25,190 nucleotides of DNA from Prevotellaceae bacterium. GTDB lineage: Bacteria; Bacteroidota; Bacteroidia; Bacteroidales; Paludibacteraceae. The translations under genes were made by a program, and so were the position numbers. A model generated the notes under the pieces. The model worked only from the letters and a program-made list of their open reading frames with translations. It made no database searches and had not been told where the DNA came from. Below, piece by piece: positions 1 to 9,986 of this stretch; position 1 is the stretch's first letter; each line of letters opens with the position of its first letter. Where the stretch lies: the NCBI GenBank assembly GCA_031270565.1, contig JAISXJ010000110.1:1-25190 (forward strand), written 5' to 3'.

Positions 1-1
1 C

Positions 2-760
2 GTTAGCTCTGCCCAGGTAACGGTAAATTACAAATCGTCGCTGCAAAACGACCTGTCAGGTCTTACCCGCGACAAAGGCTTAAAACTCAAACTGTATGCC
101 ATTTATAATGACGGCAACATCGACAGAGCCATTGAACTGAACATATCGCTTCAGGATTGTGCATGTTGCGGGGCGAATGTAGCGAGCGGAGTATGGAAAG
201 CATTCATGTGTCACAATCTCGGCGCTGATGAAACGAAAGATCCGTTTAAGCCTGTGAAGGAGATTCACGGGGCGATGTACCAGTTCGGCATTGGAACTGA
301 GGCATTGTCACAGGCAGACAACCTGTCTAACTCGGGCGCAGTTCCAGGCTGGAATAACCCTATTCCAGGAAATAGTGAATGGAACATGGTTACCCAAAAT
401 CCCTGCCTTCCCGGTTGGCGCGTGCCTACACTCGCCGAGTGGCAAAGCGTGATTGACTATAACACCATATACTACACTGCTGATGGTGGCACGAGCTGGA
501 GCGCCAGCGCTCCAACCTGGAGTAACGGCGAAGAAGACAACGGTATTAAATTCGGCGACGCTTTGGTTTTGCCCACTGCCGGCGTGCGGAACAACGGCGA
601 TGGCTCGTTGCTCTCCCGTGGCGCCCAAGGCTACTACTGGAGCTCTACTAATAGCGGAAGTAGCGGTCGCCCCCTGATCTTCTCCAGCGGTTTCTATAGC
701 ACGACCTTATTAAACCCAGCTCGGTCGTACGGCTACAGTGTGCGCTGCGTGGCGGAATAA
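2..760 (+). CDS. Secreted Fib_succ_major (FISUMP) domain protein, 5'-truncated by window edge
   Basis: The frame is open from base 2 to a TAA at 758-760, so only the last ~252 codons are present and the true start lies outside the window. From about residue 68 of the visible part the protein follows the Fibrobacter succinogenes major paralogous domain pattern: VWKAFMCHNLGAD near its start, GWRVPTLAEWQ in the middle, then LPTAGVRNN, GYYWSST and a terminal GYSVRCVAE. This domain has a C-type-lectin-like/FGE-like fold and is found in large paralogous families of secreted Bacteroidota and Fibrobacter proteins; its ligand is generally unknown. The stretch before it (ending in CACCGAN) looks like an extracellular linker or beta-sandwich. 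An internal ATG at 206 lies inside the domain and is not the start. The gene converges on pyrK across a strong terminator. Confidence 0.85.
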   Translation, partial: VSSAQVTVNYKSSLQNDLSGLTRDKGLKLKLYAIYNDGNIDRAIELNISLQDCACCGANVASGVWKAFMCHNLGADETKDPFKPVKEIHGAMYQFGIGTEALSQADNLSNSGAVPGWNNPIPGNSEWNMVTQNPCLPGWRVPTLAEWQSVIDYNTIYYTADGGTSWSASAPTWSNGEEDNGIKFGDALVLPTAGVRNNGDGSLLSRGAQGYYWSSTNSGSSGRPLIFSSGFYSTTLLNPARSYGYSVRCVAE

Positions 761-773
761 GCCTCCGCATCCA

Positions 774-813
774 GACCAAACAAAAAGCCCCGCGAGGGGC
801 TTTTTGTTTGGTC
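774..813. terminator. Bidirectional intrinsic terminator between convergent genes
   Basis: A perfect 18-bp inverted repeat (774-791 and 796-813) has a 4-nt GCGA loop. The stem has a GC core (AAGCCCC/GGGGCTT) flanked by A and T runs, so it reads as a terminator on either strand. It lies between the stop of the Fib_succ_major gene (760) and the stop of pyrK (832, minus strand) and can serve both. Confidence 0.9.
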
Positions 814-831
814 TTTCGTATTGTATGCGTG

Positions 832-1590
832 TCAACGACACTCTGCTGTTTCCCACAGGATTTCCGCCCTGAACAGAACGGGACCCTCTGTACAGATGCG
901 TTTGTAGCCATTGAGAGTGCGGCAGGAGCAGCCCATACAGCCGCCAAATCCACACCCCATACGTTCTTCAAAACTGAACTGTCCATCTATGGCGGTAACA
1001 TCGTATAACGCTTTAAGCATCGGCAGCGGACCACAGGCGTAAAGATAATCGTATTGCAGTTTATGCCTGACAATCGCGTCTGTAATAATCCCCCTGCACC
1101 CCGCCGCCCCATCGACAGTGGCAAGAAAGGCGTCGATTCCCAAATTGCGAAAGTCCTCGTACAGGAAGACTTCGCTTGCCGTGTTGAAGCCCAGCGCTAC
1201 CTGCGGACGTTTACCCTCGTCAATCAACCGTTTGGCAAGAGCATAAAGCGGCGGAATCCCCACCCCGCCTCCGACCAAAAGCGGCATTTCACCACTTACG
1301 GAGGTGTCGAAGCCATTACCAAGCCCTGTGAGCATATCAAGCGTTGTTGCAACAGGCAGCTCGCTCATCTGCTGCGTGCCTGCCCCGACCACCTTATAAA
1401 CAAGCGTAATGGTAGAAGCATCGTAATCACATACCGAAATAGGACGACGCAGAAAACGTCCGGGTAATTCAATGTTTACAAACTGTCCGGGCGCGGAGAT
1501 ATGGTGCGTGTCGCCAAGCAGAACCATCTTGAAGACATTCGGCGCAAGCCGGTCATTGCTGATAACCGTATAGAGATTTCGTCCGGACAT
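832..1590 (-). CDS. pyrK: Dihydroorotate dehydrogenase B electron-transfer subunit PyrK
   Basis: 252 residues, normal length for PyrK. The N-terminal half is a ferredoxin-reductase-like FAD domain with the FAD-binding motif RRPISVCDYD; the middle holds the nucleotide-binding loop LLVGGGVGIPPLYAL and the conserved YACGPLPML; the C-terminal part has the [2Fe-2S] cysteine cluster (C213, C218, C221, then C233) in GCGFGGCMGCSC. PyrK passes electrons from the catalytic PyrD subunit of class 1B dihydroorotate dehydrogenase to NAD+ during de novo UMP synthesis. It is the last gene of a minus-strand run pyrG-yidC-pyrK, starting 26 nt after the yidC stop. The usual partner pyrD is not next to it and not in the window. 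The start at 1590 (MSGRNLYTV) fits the family. Confidence 0.93.
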   Translation of the reverse strand: MSGRNLYTVISNDRLAPNVFKMVLLGDTHHISAPGQFVNIELPGRFLRRPISVCDYDASTITLVYKVVGAGTQQMSELPVATTLDMLTGLGNGFDTSVSGEMPLLVGGGVGIPPLYALAKRLIDEGKRPQVALGFNTASEVFLYEDFRNLGIDAFLATVDGAAGCRGIITDAIVRHKLQYDYLYACGPLPMLKALYDVTAIDGQFSFEERMGCGFGGCMGCSCRTLNGYKRICTEGPVLFRAEILWETAECR

Positions 1591-1616
1591 TTTTTTCAGT
1601 ACAAATGGTTATGGTA

Positions 1617-3539
1617 TCAACGGTTGGGGCTGCGGCGTTTTTGCTGCTCTCTGAGCGCCTTTGCCTGTTGGCGTTGCGCCTCCTCCAAACGCGCCATAAA
1701 ACCCGATTTTTTGGCGGGTTTCTTTTTGAGCTTGTTGGCTTCGAGTTTGTGCAGCAGCTTCTCTTCATTCACAAAGAGACGGAACAGATAGGTTTGCCCG
1801 ATTGTCAACAAAAGCGAGATGAAATAGTAATAACTCAATCCTGAAGCGTAACTGTTGAAGATAAAGAGAAACATCAGCGGCATAAGGTACATCATCCATT
1901 TCATCATTTTCATCTGGTCTCCGCCCATGCCACCCTGACTTTGCATATTCAGTTTTGTATAAATCAAATTGGTAACGGTCATTAACAGGCAGAAAAGGCT
2001 GATATGATTACCAAAATAAGGAGTAATCAGCGGGATGTAGGTATCCCACGAGAGAATGGCGTCATAGGTTGACAGGTCTTTTACCCAGAGAAAACTCTGT
2101 TGCCGCAATTCTATTGCCGTTGGGAAAAAAGAGAACATCGCAAACAGGAACGGCATTTGCAGAATCATAGGCAGACAGCCTCCCATTGGACTGACGCCAA
2201 CACTTTTGTAGAGCGCCATTGTAGCCTGCTGACGTTCCATAGCTTTGTCAGCGGGAATACGTGCGTGGATAACGTCAATTTGCGGTTTGAGTACCCGCAT
2301 TTTTGCCGTTGACATATACGATTTGAACGTAAGCGGCAAAATAACAATTTTAATAACAAGCGTCAGAAGCAGAATAATGATACCGTAATTCGAGATAAAC
2401 GAGCCGAAGAAATTAAACAGCGGGATAATCATCCACTGGCTCACCCAACGGAAAAGCGTCCATCCGAGCGGAACGAGTTCCTGCAGGTTCAGGTCTTCTG
2501 TGGGGGTGGTTGCCGGCAAAAAACGGGTACATTCCTTAAGCGTTTTGTAGTGATTGGGGCCAAGATAGAAGCGCAGATTTGTTGTTTTGCTGCCCGTCGG
2601 GTCGAAAGGCACAGAAGATTTTACTTCATACTCTTTCATATATGGCGAATCGTCGGGCATCACCGTACTTGAAAGGCGTGCCGAGATAAAAGACTCATCG
2701 GCAACGAGGACTGTTGAAAAGAACTGGTCTTTAAAAGCAATCCAGCGCAGGGGAGTAGGCGCATTCTTTGAGTCATTACTGCTTTCGCTCAATTTTTCCA
2801 TATCATCTCCGACAAAACGGTAGTTGAGCGTGGTATAGCGACTTTCAAATTTCCGACCTTTCTCCTGCTGACGGATTTTTCCATACCATGACATATCCAG
2901 TGTGTTAGCCATAAATGCAAGATGCCTGTCCATAGCGTGAGGAACGATGCTGAATTGCAGCATATATCCGTCGCGAGGCAATGAATAGACAAAATCCAGA
3001 TAGCTGTCGGCATCTATGGCAAGCCGCAGTGTAAGCCTCTGACCAAGCGAATCGGAAACGATTGACTGTTTGGCAAAAAAGAGTTTTGACGTATTGAGAA
3101 CGCGATTGTTGGCAGTATGTAGCGTGAAATCAACCAGATTTTCATCCTGACCCTCAAAAAGCAGTAACGGCAGCGAATCATAAGTGGTGTAATCTTTCAG
3201 CTGAGCGGAATAAAGTCCGCCACCTTCGGTATTAAAAACCAGTTTCAAACGGTTGTTTTCAAGCGTGATTTTCTCCGATGTACCGGTGGCAACAGCAGCA
3301 AACTGTGCATATTGAGCCGTCAGCCGGACAGAATCGTTTTCAGAGACATCGGGCGTTGCAACAGCAACAGCCGACGTATCAACAGCAGCCAGAGCACGGG
3401 CTTGCGCCACAGCAACGGCAGCGATAGAATCCCGCGCACGCTGAGCGGCAATCTGTTCCTCAGACGGACGATTCAAGTAAGAAAAACCAAAAATGATAGC
3501 CACTATCAAAAGTATGCCGAGAAGGGTGTTTTTGTCCAT
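1617..3539 (-). CDS. yidC: Membrane protein insertase YidC
   Basis: 640 residues, typical of long Gram-negative YidC. An N-terminal membrane anchor (about residues 5-22, LLGILLIVAIIFGFSYL) is followed by a large periplasmic P1 domain (about 30-350). The conserved C-terminal hydrophobic core of several membrane segments runs from about 355 to 590, including the cytoplasmic loop with KMRVLKPQIDVI and the stretch SPMGGCLPMILQMPFLFAMF. The tail is strongly basic (KLKKKPAKK, ending QQKRRSPNR), consistent with ribosome contact. YidC inserts and folds inner-membrane proteins alone or with SecYEG. It lies 52 nt downstream of pyrG, and pyrG-yidC adjacency is common in Bacteroidales, so it is probably cotranscribed from the promoter at 5228. 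Confidence 0.96.
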   Translation of the reverse strand: MDKNTLLGILLIVAIIFGFSYLNRPSEEQIAAQRARDSIAAVAVAQARALAAVDTSAVAVATPDVSENDSVRLTAQYAQFAAVATGTSEKITLENNRLKLVFNTEGGGLYSAQLKDYTTYDSLPLLLFEGQDENLVDFTLHTANNRVLNTSKLFFAKQSIVSDSLGQRLTLRLAIDADSYLDFVYSLPRDGYMLQFSIVPHAMDRHLAFMANTLDMSWYGKIRQQEKGRKFESRYTTLNYRFVGDDMEKLSESSNDSKNAPTPLRWIAFKDQFFSTVLVADESFISARLSSTVMPDDSPYMKEYEVKSSVPFDPTGSKTTNLRFYLGPNHYKTLKECTRFLPATTPTEDLNLQELVPLGWTLFRWVSQWMIIPLFNFFGSFISNYGIIILLLTLVIKIVILPLTFKSYMSTAKMRVLKPQIDVIHARIPADKAMERQQATMALYKSVGVSPMGGCLPMILQMPFLFAMFSFFPTAIELRQQSFLWVKDLSTYDAILSWDTYIPLITPYFGNHISLFCLLMTVTNLIYTKLNMQSQGGMGGDQMKMMKWMMYLMPLMFLFIFNSYASGLSYYYFISLLLTIGQTYLFRLFVNEEKLLHKLEANKLKKKPAKKSGFMARLEEAQRQQAKALREQQKRRSPNR

Positions 3540-3591
3540 AATGTTAATTAAATGTGTTTAGGGAAAGAGTGTTATAATAAAAATAGTGTGA

Positions 3592-5217
<1,626 letters not shown>

Positions 5218-5227
5218 CTAACGGGTT

Positions 5228-5251
5228 GCAAAGGTACACCTTTTTTTAGTT
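5228..5251 (-). promoter_or_regulatory. pyrG promoter: Bacteroidota -7 box joined to an intergenic repeat
   Basis: On the minus strand the sequence reads AACTAAAAAAA (5241-5251), then ggtg, then TACCTTTGC (5228-5236). The last matches the Bacteroidota -7 consensus TAnnTTTG. No TTG-type -33 element is seen at the usual ~20-nt distance; the A-tract and repeat occupy that place. The pyrG ATG is about 30 nt downstream. Confidence 0.7.
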
Positions 5252-5475
5252 TTTAGTTAGTAGAGTGTAGTTATTAGTGAAAAATGAAGAATGAATAGTG
5301 AAGAATGAATAGTGAATAATGTTTTTTTGGGGGCTTTTATTTCTCTGTGTCTCTCTGTGTCTCTCTGTGTCTCTCTGTGTGTTCTCTGTATAACTCCGTG
5401 TAATAAGAAAACTTGGTAACTCTCGCTGCTGAATTTCACAGAGAAGCACAGGACTTGTCCCGCCAAAGCGGGAGA
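5241..5475 (-). repeat. Composite intergenic repeat, copy A
   Basis: On the minus strand this matches 12416-12591 in the same relative order. It contains a 55-bp block (5419-5473) identical in reverse complement to 12416-12470. Next comes a decamer array (CTCTCTGTGT, four near-perfect copies at 5341-5380; two in the other copy). Then follow a 14-mer repeated twice (5289-5316, two heptamers GAATGAA and TAGTGAA), the TAGAGTGTAG phrase, and the A-tract at the pyrG promoter. The 5453-5475 end is a hairpin cassette with stem CCCGC/GCGGG. No coding potential is seen. Confidence 0.85.
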
Positions 5476-5479
5476 TTTT

Positions 5480-5507
5480 TCAATTCTCAATTCTCAATTC
5501 TCAATTC
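5480..5507. repeat. Heptanucleotide tandem repeat (TCAATTC)x4
   Basis: Four perfect copies of TCAATTC lie between composite repeat A and a decayed gene end. Other arrays with a 7-nt period occur at 5289-5316, 10621-10652 and 10741-10754. Confidence 0.9.
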
Positions 5508-5508
5508 T

Positions 5509-5601
5509 TCATTTAATATTGAAACTGACCGTCTTCTTGCCCTTGAAAGCGCCTTTACCGTGAATGATAACCGCCGCCGTACAGGGCTGTTCTTTGTTTT
5601 T
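5509..5601 (-). pseudogene. Decayed 3' end of a secreted beta-sandwich protein gene
   Basis: On the minus strand a frame ends at TGA (5509-5511) and reads backward through about 30 sensible codons: KNKEQPCTAAVII, HGKGAFKGKKTVSFNIK. The ending resembles the last strands of extracellular Ig-like/MBG-YDG-type repeats (G-x-G-x-aromatic-x-G-x-K-x-V-x-F-x-I). The frame holds only until a stop at 5620-5622, and beyond about 5601 the sequence is the repeat phrase (TAGAGTGTAG), so no body or start remains. It is bounded by repeats on both sides. The family assignment rests on about 20 residues and is tentative; chance coding is possible. Confidence 0.4.
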
Positions 5602-5650
5602 AGAGTGTAGATGTAGTTTTTAGTGAATAGTGCTTCTCCTCGCACTTGTG

Positions 5651-5672
5651 CCGCAGGTCAGCTGACCTGCGG
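5651..5672. repeat. Palindromic repeat (CCGCAGGTCAG/CTGACCTGCGG)
   Basis: A perfect 22-bp dyad with half-site CCGCAGGTCAG. Near-identical members occur at 15296-15316 and 25158-25178, where the centre is shortened or changed but the stem CCGCAGGTC/GACCTGCGG is kept. This copy overlaps the 3' end of manA and supplies its TGA stop. There is no T-run, so it is not a standard intrinsic terminator. Confidence 0.85.
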
Positions 5673-6656
5673 AGTAAGCTTGCTCACTATATAAACTTCC
5701 AGCAGCTTAACCGTTTCGTTGGGGAAGAGTTGAATGGCATCTATTTCGGCAGGTAGTAGAATCGTCTCGCCACTCCGGACGGTGTCGGTATGTTCGGCAT
5801 ATTCATACCGTAACGCCCCCTCTACTACCGTCAGCAACACAAAGGAATCTATCTCAGTCAGACGCAATTCCTGCGGTCTGTCCAGCAGCAACTGGTTGAC
5901 AGTAAAATGAGGAGACTCAACCAGCCTCATCATGCCGCGTTCTATCGGCTGAGGAACAGTTTTTTGATGCTTCCACTGCACGAAATCTATCGCCTCCATT
6001 GCCAAATCAATATGAAGTTCGCGCCGGTTGCCGTTTGCGTCAGTACGGTTGTAATCAAAAAGGCGATATGTAATGTCCGATGTCTGCTGTATCTCCAGAA
6101 TAACACAGCCCTGCCCGATGGCGTGTACCGTTCCGGGGGGGATGAAAAAGATGTCTCCTGCCGCCACCTCAAAACGCTGTACAATTTGTTCCAGCGTGCC
6201 GTTTTCCACGTGCTGCAAACAGGCTTCTCTGGTAACGGGGTGTGTAAACCCCGCTATAATGCAGGCATTTTTCTCTGCCGAAAGCACGTACCACATCTCT
6301 GTTTTACCCTGCGCGTTATGCTGTTCGGCAGCCATTTCATCATTGGGATGAACCTGAATGGAGAGATACTGCGTGGCGTCAATCAGTTTGACAAGCAATG
6401 GAAATTCGTCGCCATAACGTTCATAAACCGCTTCGCCAACCAAATCGCCCAAATAGACTTCCACGAGTTCGTTCAGAGTGTTACCCGCCAGAAAGCCGTT
6501 TGCCACCACCGATTCATTCCCCGCAACGCCCGACACGTCCCAGCTCTCGCCAATAGCCTCCGCGCCGTCAGATTGCCGCCGATAGAGCGTTGACAATTTC
6601 GTGCCGCCCCACAGTTTCGGTTTTAGAATCGGCGTAAATTTCAGAGGGTATAACAT
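5658..6656 (-). CDS. manA: Mannose-6-phosphate isomerase, class I
   Basis: 332 residues, close to the short bacterial class I form. The cupin zinc site is visible: QVHPNDEMA, the Glu of GKTEMWYVL and the His of FIPPGTVHAIG. The N-terminus LKFTPILKPKLWGG is characteristic of the family. It interconverts mannose-6-phosphate and fructose-6-phosphate, feeding GDP-mannose and glycan synthesis or mannose use. It is the last gene of metG-acyltransferase-manA, with 37 nt to the preceding stop. A run of seven C on the coding strand (PPG of the zinc motif) is in frame. Oddly, the last codons (PQVS and the TGA) lie inside the palindromic repeat at 5651-5672, so the tail probably comes from a repeat insertion. 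Confidence 0.94.
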   Translation of the reverse strand: MLYPLKFTPILKPKLWGGTKLSTLYRRQSDGAEAIGESWDVSGVAGNESVVANGFLAGNTLNELVEVYLGDLVGEAVYERYGDEFPLLVKLIDATQYLSIQVHPNDEMAAEQHNAQGKTEMWYVLSAEKNACIIAGFTHPVTREACLQHVENGTLEQIVQRFEVAAGDIFFIPPGTVHAIGQGCVILEIQQTSDITYRLFDYNRTDANGNRRELHIDLAMEAIDFVQWKHQKTVPQPIERGMMRLVESPHFTVNQLLLDRPQELRLTEIDSFVLLTVVEGALRYEYAEHTDTVRSGETILLPAEIDAIQLFPNETVKLLEVYIVSKLTPQVS

Positions 6657-6693
6657 ATTATATATATTAAAAAATAAATGTGCAGAGTGGATA

Positions 6694-7860
6694 TTAGATT
6701 TTTATGTAAATATTTTTACGGTAAAGAATATAACTTATTCCCCAACAGATACCGACAAAGAGCAGCGCAAAGAGCAACGACCCCAGTTCATACCCCGCAT
6801 ACGGCACAAGCAGTGTGTCATAAACAAATCCTTTGAGACTTGTATGCTGTTCGTGAAAGGTAAACCCGATATTCCCAATCAGTGTTGTCAGTATGCCGCC
6901 AATTACAAAGATTGCCATTGGGTTTATCCCGAAACTCTCAAAGAACACCCACCCGCGTCGCCATCCTTTGATGTCAATCAGCCAAATCAGCAGTCCGAAC
7001 AGCAACGATGCCAACCCGCAGGTTACAAGCACGTAGGTTGATGACCAGAGCGATTTATTAATCGGAAGCGCGTATTGCAGCAACAGTCCGGCAAAGAGTA
7101 ATACCGTGCCGAAGAGAAAGAGTTTTCTGATTTTATCGGTGTGGTGTTGTGTGTCAATAAACCGTCCGACAACTACGCCAATCAGGACGTGCGCGATACA
7201 CGGCAACGTGCTCAACAGCCCTTCCGGCTCGAAATTTATTCCGTGCAGTTTGTACATGTGCGATGTGCCAAGCACAGCTCGGTCAACCACGCCGACTATA
7301 TTTTCATCGTTCAGTGTAAGGCTACCGGCAGCAATCATGCCAATGCCATACACGACAAGAATACCGCCGATTAACCATGGTAATGCTTTCCGTCGCAGGC
7401 ACAGCGTTATCATTGAAGCCAAAAGCGATGCCAGCGCCAACCGCTGCAATACGCCCATAATCCGCAAATCGGGGAGAATGTCCGTTGCGGCAATCAGCCA
7501 TTTTTGTCCCAGAGCAATCTCCTCAATGCGCAATGATGCCAGCGTACGGCAGAACAGTCCAAAGTAATTCAGAAACAGACCGATTAAAAACAGCAGCAAC
7601 GAGCGTCTGACAAGTTTGAGGCATGTTTGATGGGAGAAACGAAAATCAAATTTCTTGTAGGAAAGGTAGATTGACACACCCATAATGAACATAAAAAACG
7701 GGAAAACCAAATCCGTTGGCGTCAATCCGTCCCAGCGGGCGTGCTGTAGCGGAGTGTAGATATGTTGCCACGACCCCGGATTGTTCACCAAAATCATGCC
7801 TGCAATGGTGATACCACGCAATACATCAAGCGAAAGCAGACGAGACGATGTTGTTTGCAT
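6694..7860 (-). CDS. DUF5009 / heparan-alpha-glucosaminide N-acetyltransferase-like membrane protein
   Basis: 388 residues with roughly ten hydrophobic segments. The N-terminus RLLSLDVLRGITIAGMILVNNPG, followed by WDGLTPTDLVFPFFMFIMGVS, is the signature of the COG4299/DUF5009 family related to human HGSNAT and to bacterial NagX. Members are thought to move acetyl groups across the membrane onto amino sugars, or to act as inner-membrane acyltransferases on glycans; the bacterial substrate is usually unknown. It starts only 3 nt after the metG stop and is followed by manA, so the three genes are likely one operon. The pairing with manA suggests a sugar role, but that is inference. The C-terminus YRKNIYIKI looks complete. 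Confidence 0.88.
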   Translation of the reverse strand: MQTTSSRLLSLDVLRGITIAGMILVNNPGSWQHIYTPLQHARWDGLTPTDLVFPFFMFIMGVSIYLSYKKFDFRFSHQTCLKLVRRSLLLFLIGLFLNYFGLFCRTLASLRIEEIALGQKWLIAATDILPDLRIMGVLQRLALASLLASMITLCLRRKALPWLIGGILVVYGIGMIAAGSLTLNDENIVGVVDRAVLGTSHMYKLHGINFEPEGLLSTLPCIAHVLIGVVVGRFIDTQHHTDKIRKLFLFGTVLLFAGLLLQYALPINKSLWSSTYVLVTCGLASLLFGLLIWLIDIKGWRRGWVFFESFGINPMAIFVIGGILTTLIGNIGFTFHEQHTSLKGFVYDTLLVPYAGYELGSLLFALLFVGICWGISYILYRKNIYIKI

Positions 7861-7863
7861 TTT

Positions 7864-9906
7864 TCAACCTATTGCCGCACCGTTTTTTACCGGCGTTATC
7901 GGTTCAATGAGTACCATTTGCCCGTCGGAGTCTTCCGCAGAGAGAAGCATACCCTCGCTTGTGATGCCCCGCAGTGTACGCGGCGCCAGATTGGCAATAA
8001 AACAGACCTGTTTGCCCTTCAACACTTCCGGAGTGGGATAGGATTGAGCGATGCCCGATAAAATGGTGCGTCCGCCCATACCGTCGTCAATGCAGAACTG
8101 CAACAGTTTGTCGGCTTTGGGAACGCGGCTACATTCCACCACCGTCCCTACACGGATGTCCACCTTGCCAAAGTCATCAATGGAGATTTGCTCCCGAATG
8201 TCGGCGGGACGGAAAGTAGCGGCGGCTGTATTATCGGCTTTTGTTTGTAACAATTTCTGCACCTGAGCTTCGATGACGTCGTCCTCTATTTTAGTAAAAA
8301 GCAGTTCGGCAGCGCCAAGTTGCGTATCGGCAGGCAGGAGTTCGGATTTCCCCAAATCTTCCCACCGGCAATCGGTCATTGACAACATTCTCCGTAACTT
8401 CTGCGCCGTAAATGGCAGGAAAGGTTCAAAAACAATCGCCAGACTTGCAACAATCTGCAACGATACGTGCATAATGGTTGCCACACGCGCCATATCGGTT
8501 TTTGCAATCTTCCATGGCTCGGTGTCGGCTAAATATTTGTTACCGATACGCGCCAAATTCATAGCTTCCTTTTGTGCATCACGGAACTTAAACTGCTCCA
8601 GCAAGGTTTCTACAGACTGTTTTACTTCGGCAAATTCGCCAAGCACAGTGCGGTCGCCATCGGTTAATGTGCCGGACGGAGGTATTTTTCCTTTAAAATA
8701 TTTATCGGTGAGAACGATTGTTCTGTTCACAAAGTTGCCGAAAATAGCCACCAGCTCGTTGTTGTTGCGGGCTTGAAAATCTTTCCACGTAAAATCATTG
8801 TCCTTTGTTTCGGGCGCATTGGCGGTAAGCACATAACGCAGCACATCCTGTTGACCGGGGAAATCGTTCAGATAATCGTGCAACCAAACCGCCCAGTTGC
8901 GCGAGGTGGAGATTTTCTCTCCTTCGAGATTCAAAAACTCATTGGCAGGCACGTTATCAGGCAAAATAAAACTCCCCTCTGCTTTCAGCATGGCAGGAAA
9001 GACGATGCAGTGAAAAACGATATTATCCTTTCCTATGAAATGCACCAGACGGGTTTCATCGTTTTTCCACCACAACTGCCAGTCGTCCGGACGCAGCTCA
9101 ATGGTATTGCTGATATAACCGATGGGCGCATCGAACCAGACATAAAGCACCTTTCCTTTTGCATCCGGCAGCGGTACGGGAATGCCCCAATCCAGGTCGC
9201 GACTTACCGCGCGTGGCTGCAACCCCATATCCAGCCAGCTCTTGCATTGTCCGTAAACATTTGTCCGCCATTCCTTATGTTCTTCCAGAATCCACTGACG
9301 CAGCCAATCCTCGTGTTTATTCAGAGGCAGATACCAGTGTTTGGTCTCTTTAAGCACCGGTACACTACCGCTGATGGCAGACCTGGGAGAAATCAAATCA
9401 AGCGGACTGAGCGAAGTCCCGCACGCTTCGCACTGGTCGCCATAGGCATCCGGATTTTTGCAGTGAGGACACGTGCCTGTGATGTAACGGTCGGCAAGGA
9501 ATTGATTCACCTGCGTATCGAAATACTGTTCTGAGGTCTGTTCAATAAATTCTCCTTTGTCGTAAAGGGTTTTAAAGAACTCGGAGGCAACCCTGTGATG
9601 CGTTGGCGACGAGGTACGCGAATAGATGTCAAAGGAGATGCCAAACTCCTCGAAGGCTGTCTTTATCTGTGTATGATAACGGTCAACCACAGCCTGAGGC
9701 TTAATGCCTTCCTTCTGCGCTTTAATGGTGATTGGTACGCCGTGTTCATCAGAGCCGCCAATATGCAGTACATTTTCACCTTTCAGGCGCAGATAGCGCA
9801 CATAAATATCGGCAGGCACATACACGCCCGCCAGATGTCCGATATGCACGGGACCATTGGCATAAGGCAATGCGGTTGTTACAAGAGTTCGTTTGTAGGA
9901 GGTCAT
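7864..9906 (-). CDS. metG: Methionine--tRNA ligase with C-terminal tRNA-binding domain
   Basis: 680 residues, the long MetRS form. The class I HIGH motif is in [16 protein letters not shown] (from about residue 13). The zinc knuckle is [18 protein letters not shown]. The KMSKS-equivalent loop reads [10 protein letters not shown] near residue 330. The C-terminal ~105 residues (from [16 protein letters not shown]) form the OB-fold tRNA-binding domain shared with Trbp111/Arc1p. It charges initiator and elongator tRNA-Met. It is first in a run with the DUF5009 gene and manA, with a TACTTTTGC -7 box 25 nt upstream. The start [18 protein letters not shown] places HIGH at the normal distance. Confidence 0.97.
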   Translation of the reverse strand: MTSYKRTLVTTALPYANGPVHIGHLAGVYVPADIYVRYLRLKGENVLHIGGSDEHGVPITIKAQKEGIKPQAVVDRYHTQIKTAFEEFGISFDIYSRTSSPTHHRVASEFFKTLYDKGEFIEQTSEQYFDTQVNQFLADRYITGTCPHCKNPDAYGDQCEACGTSLSPLDLISPRSAISGSVPVLKETKHWYLPLNKHEDWLRQWILEEHKEWRTNVYGQCKSWLDMGLQPRAVSRDLDWGIPVPLPDAKGKVLYVWFDAPIGYISNTIELRPDDWQLWWKNDETRLVHFIGKDNIVFHCIVFPAMLKAEGSFILPDNVPANEFLNLEGEKISTSRNWAVWLHDYLNDFPGQQDVLRYVLTANAPETKDNDFTWKDFQARNNNELVAIFGNFVNRTIVLTDKYFKGKIPPSGTLTDGDRTVLGEFAEVKQSVETLLEQFKFRDAQKEAMNLARIGNKYLADTEPWKIAKTDMARVATIMHVSLQIVASLAIVFEPFLPFTAQKLRRMLSMTDCRWEDLGKSELLPADTQLGAAELLFTKIEDDVIEAQVQKLLQTKADNTAAATFRPADIREQISIDDFGKVDIRVGTVVECSRVPKADKLLQFCIDDGMGGRTILSGIAQSYPTPEVLKGKQVCFIANLAPRTLRGITSEGMLLSAEDSDGQMVLIEPITPVKNGAAIG

Positions 9907-9930
9907 AAAATAATTTTAAAAAAATGAGGT

Positions 9931-9939
9931 GCAAAAGTA
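9931..9939 (-). promoter_or_regulatory. metG -7 promoter box
   Basis: The minus strand reads TACTTTTGC, matching TAnnTTTG, 24 nt before the metG ATG. It is preceded by an A/T-rich stretch (TTAAAAAG), but the repeat junction seen at other promoters in the window is absent here. Confidence 0.6.
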
Positions 9940-9986
9940 CTTTTTAATTATGAAACAGTATTCGACGGGAATAACTGTTTGTGTTC

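Noticed and set aside
206..760. Lectin-like Fib_succ_major domain as the target of a diversity-generating retroelement
   Set aside because: No reverse transcriptase, template repeat or accessory gene is present in the window, and no matching second copy of the 3' end is seen.
5341..5380. Tandem CTCTCTGTGT units considered as a CRISPR array
   Set aside because: The 10-nt units are contiguous with no spacers and no cas genes; it is a simple tandem repeat inside a larger dispersed element.
5413..5610. 65-residue plus-strand frame in the pyrG-manA spacer
   Set aside because: It is made almost entirely of the composite repeat and the TCAATTC array; the better reading of its last third is the minus-strand gene remnant.
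5651..5672. Palindrome at the end of manA as an intrinsic terminator
   Set aside because: It has no T-run on either side on the coding strand, and sister copies lie in unrelated places; it is better explained as a dispersed repeat.
8773..9534. 253-codon plus-strand frame opposite metG
   Set aside because: It overlaps the catalytic region of methionyl-tRNA synthetase in antisense; no independent support.
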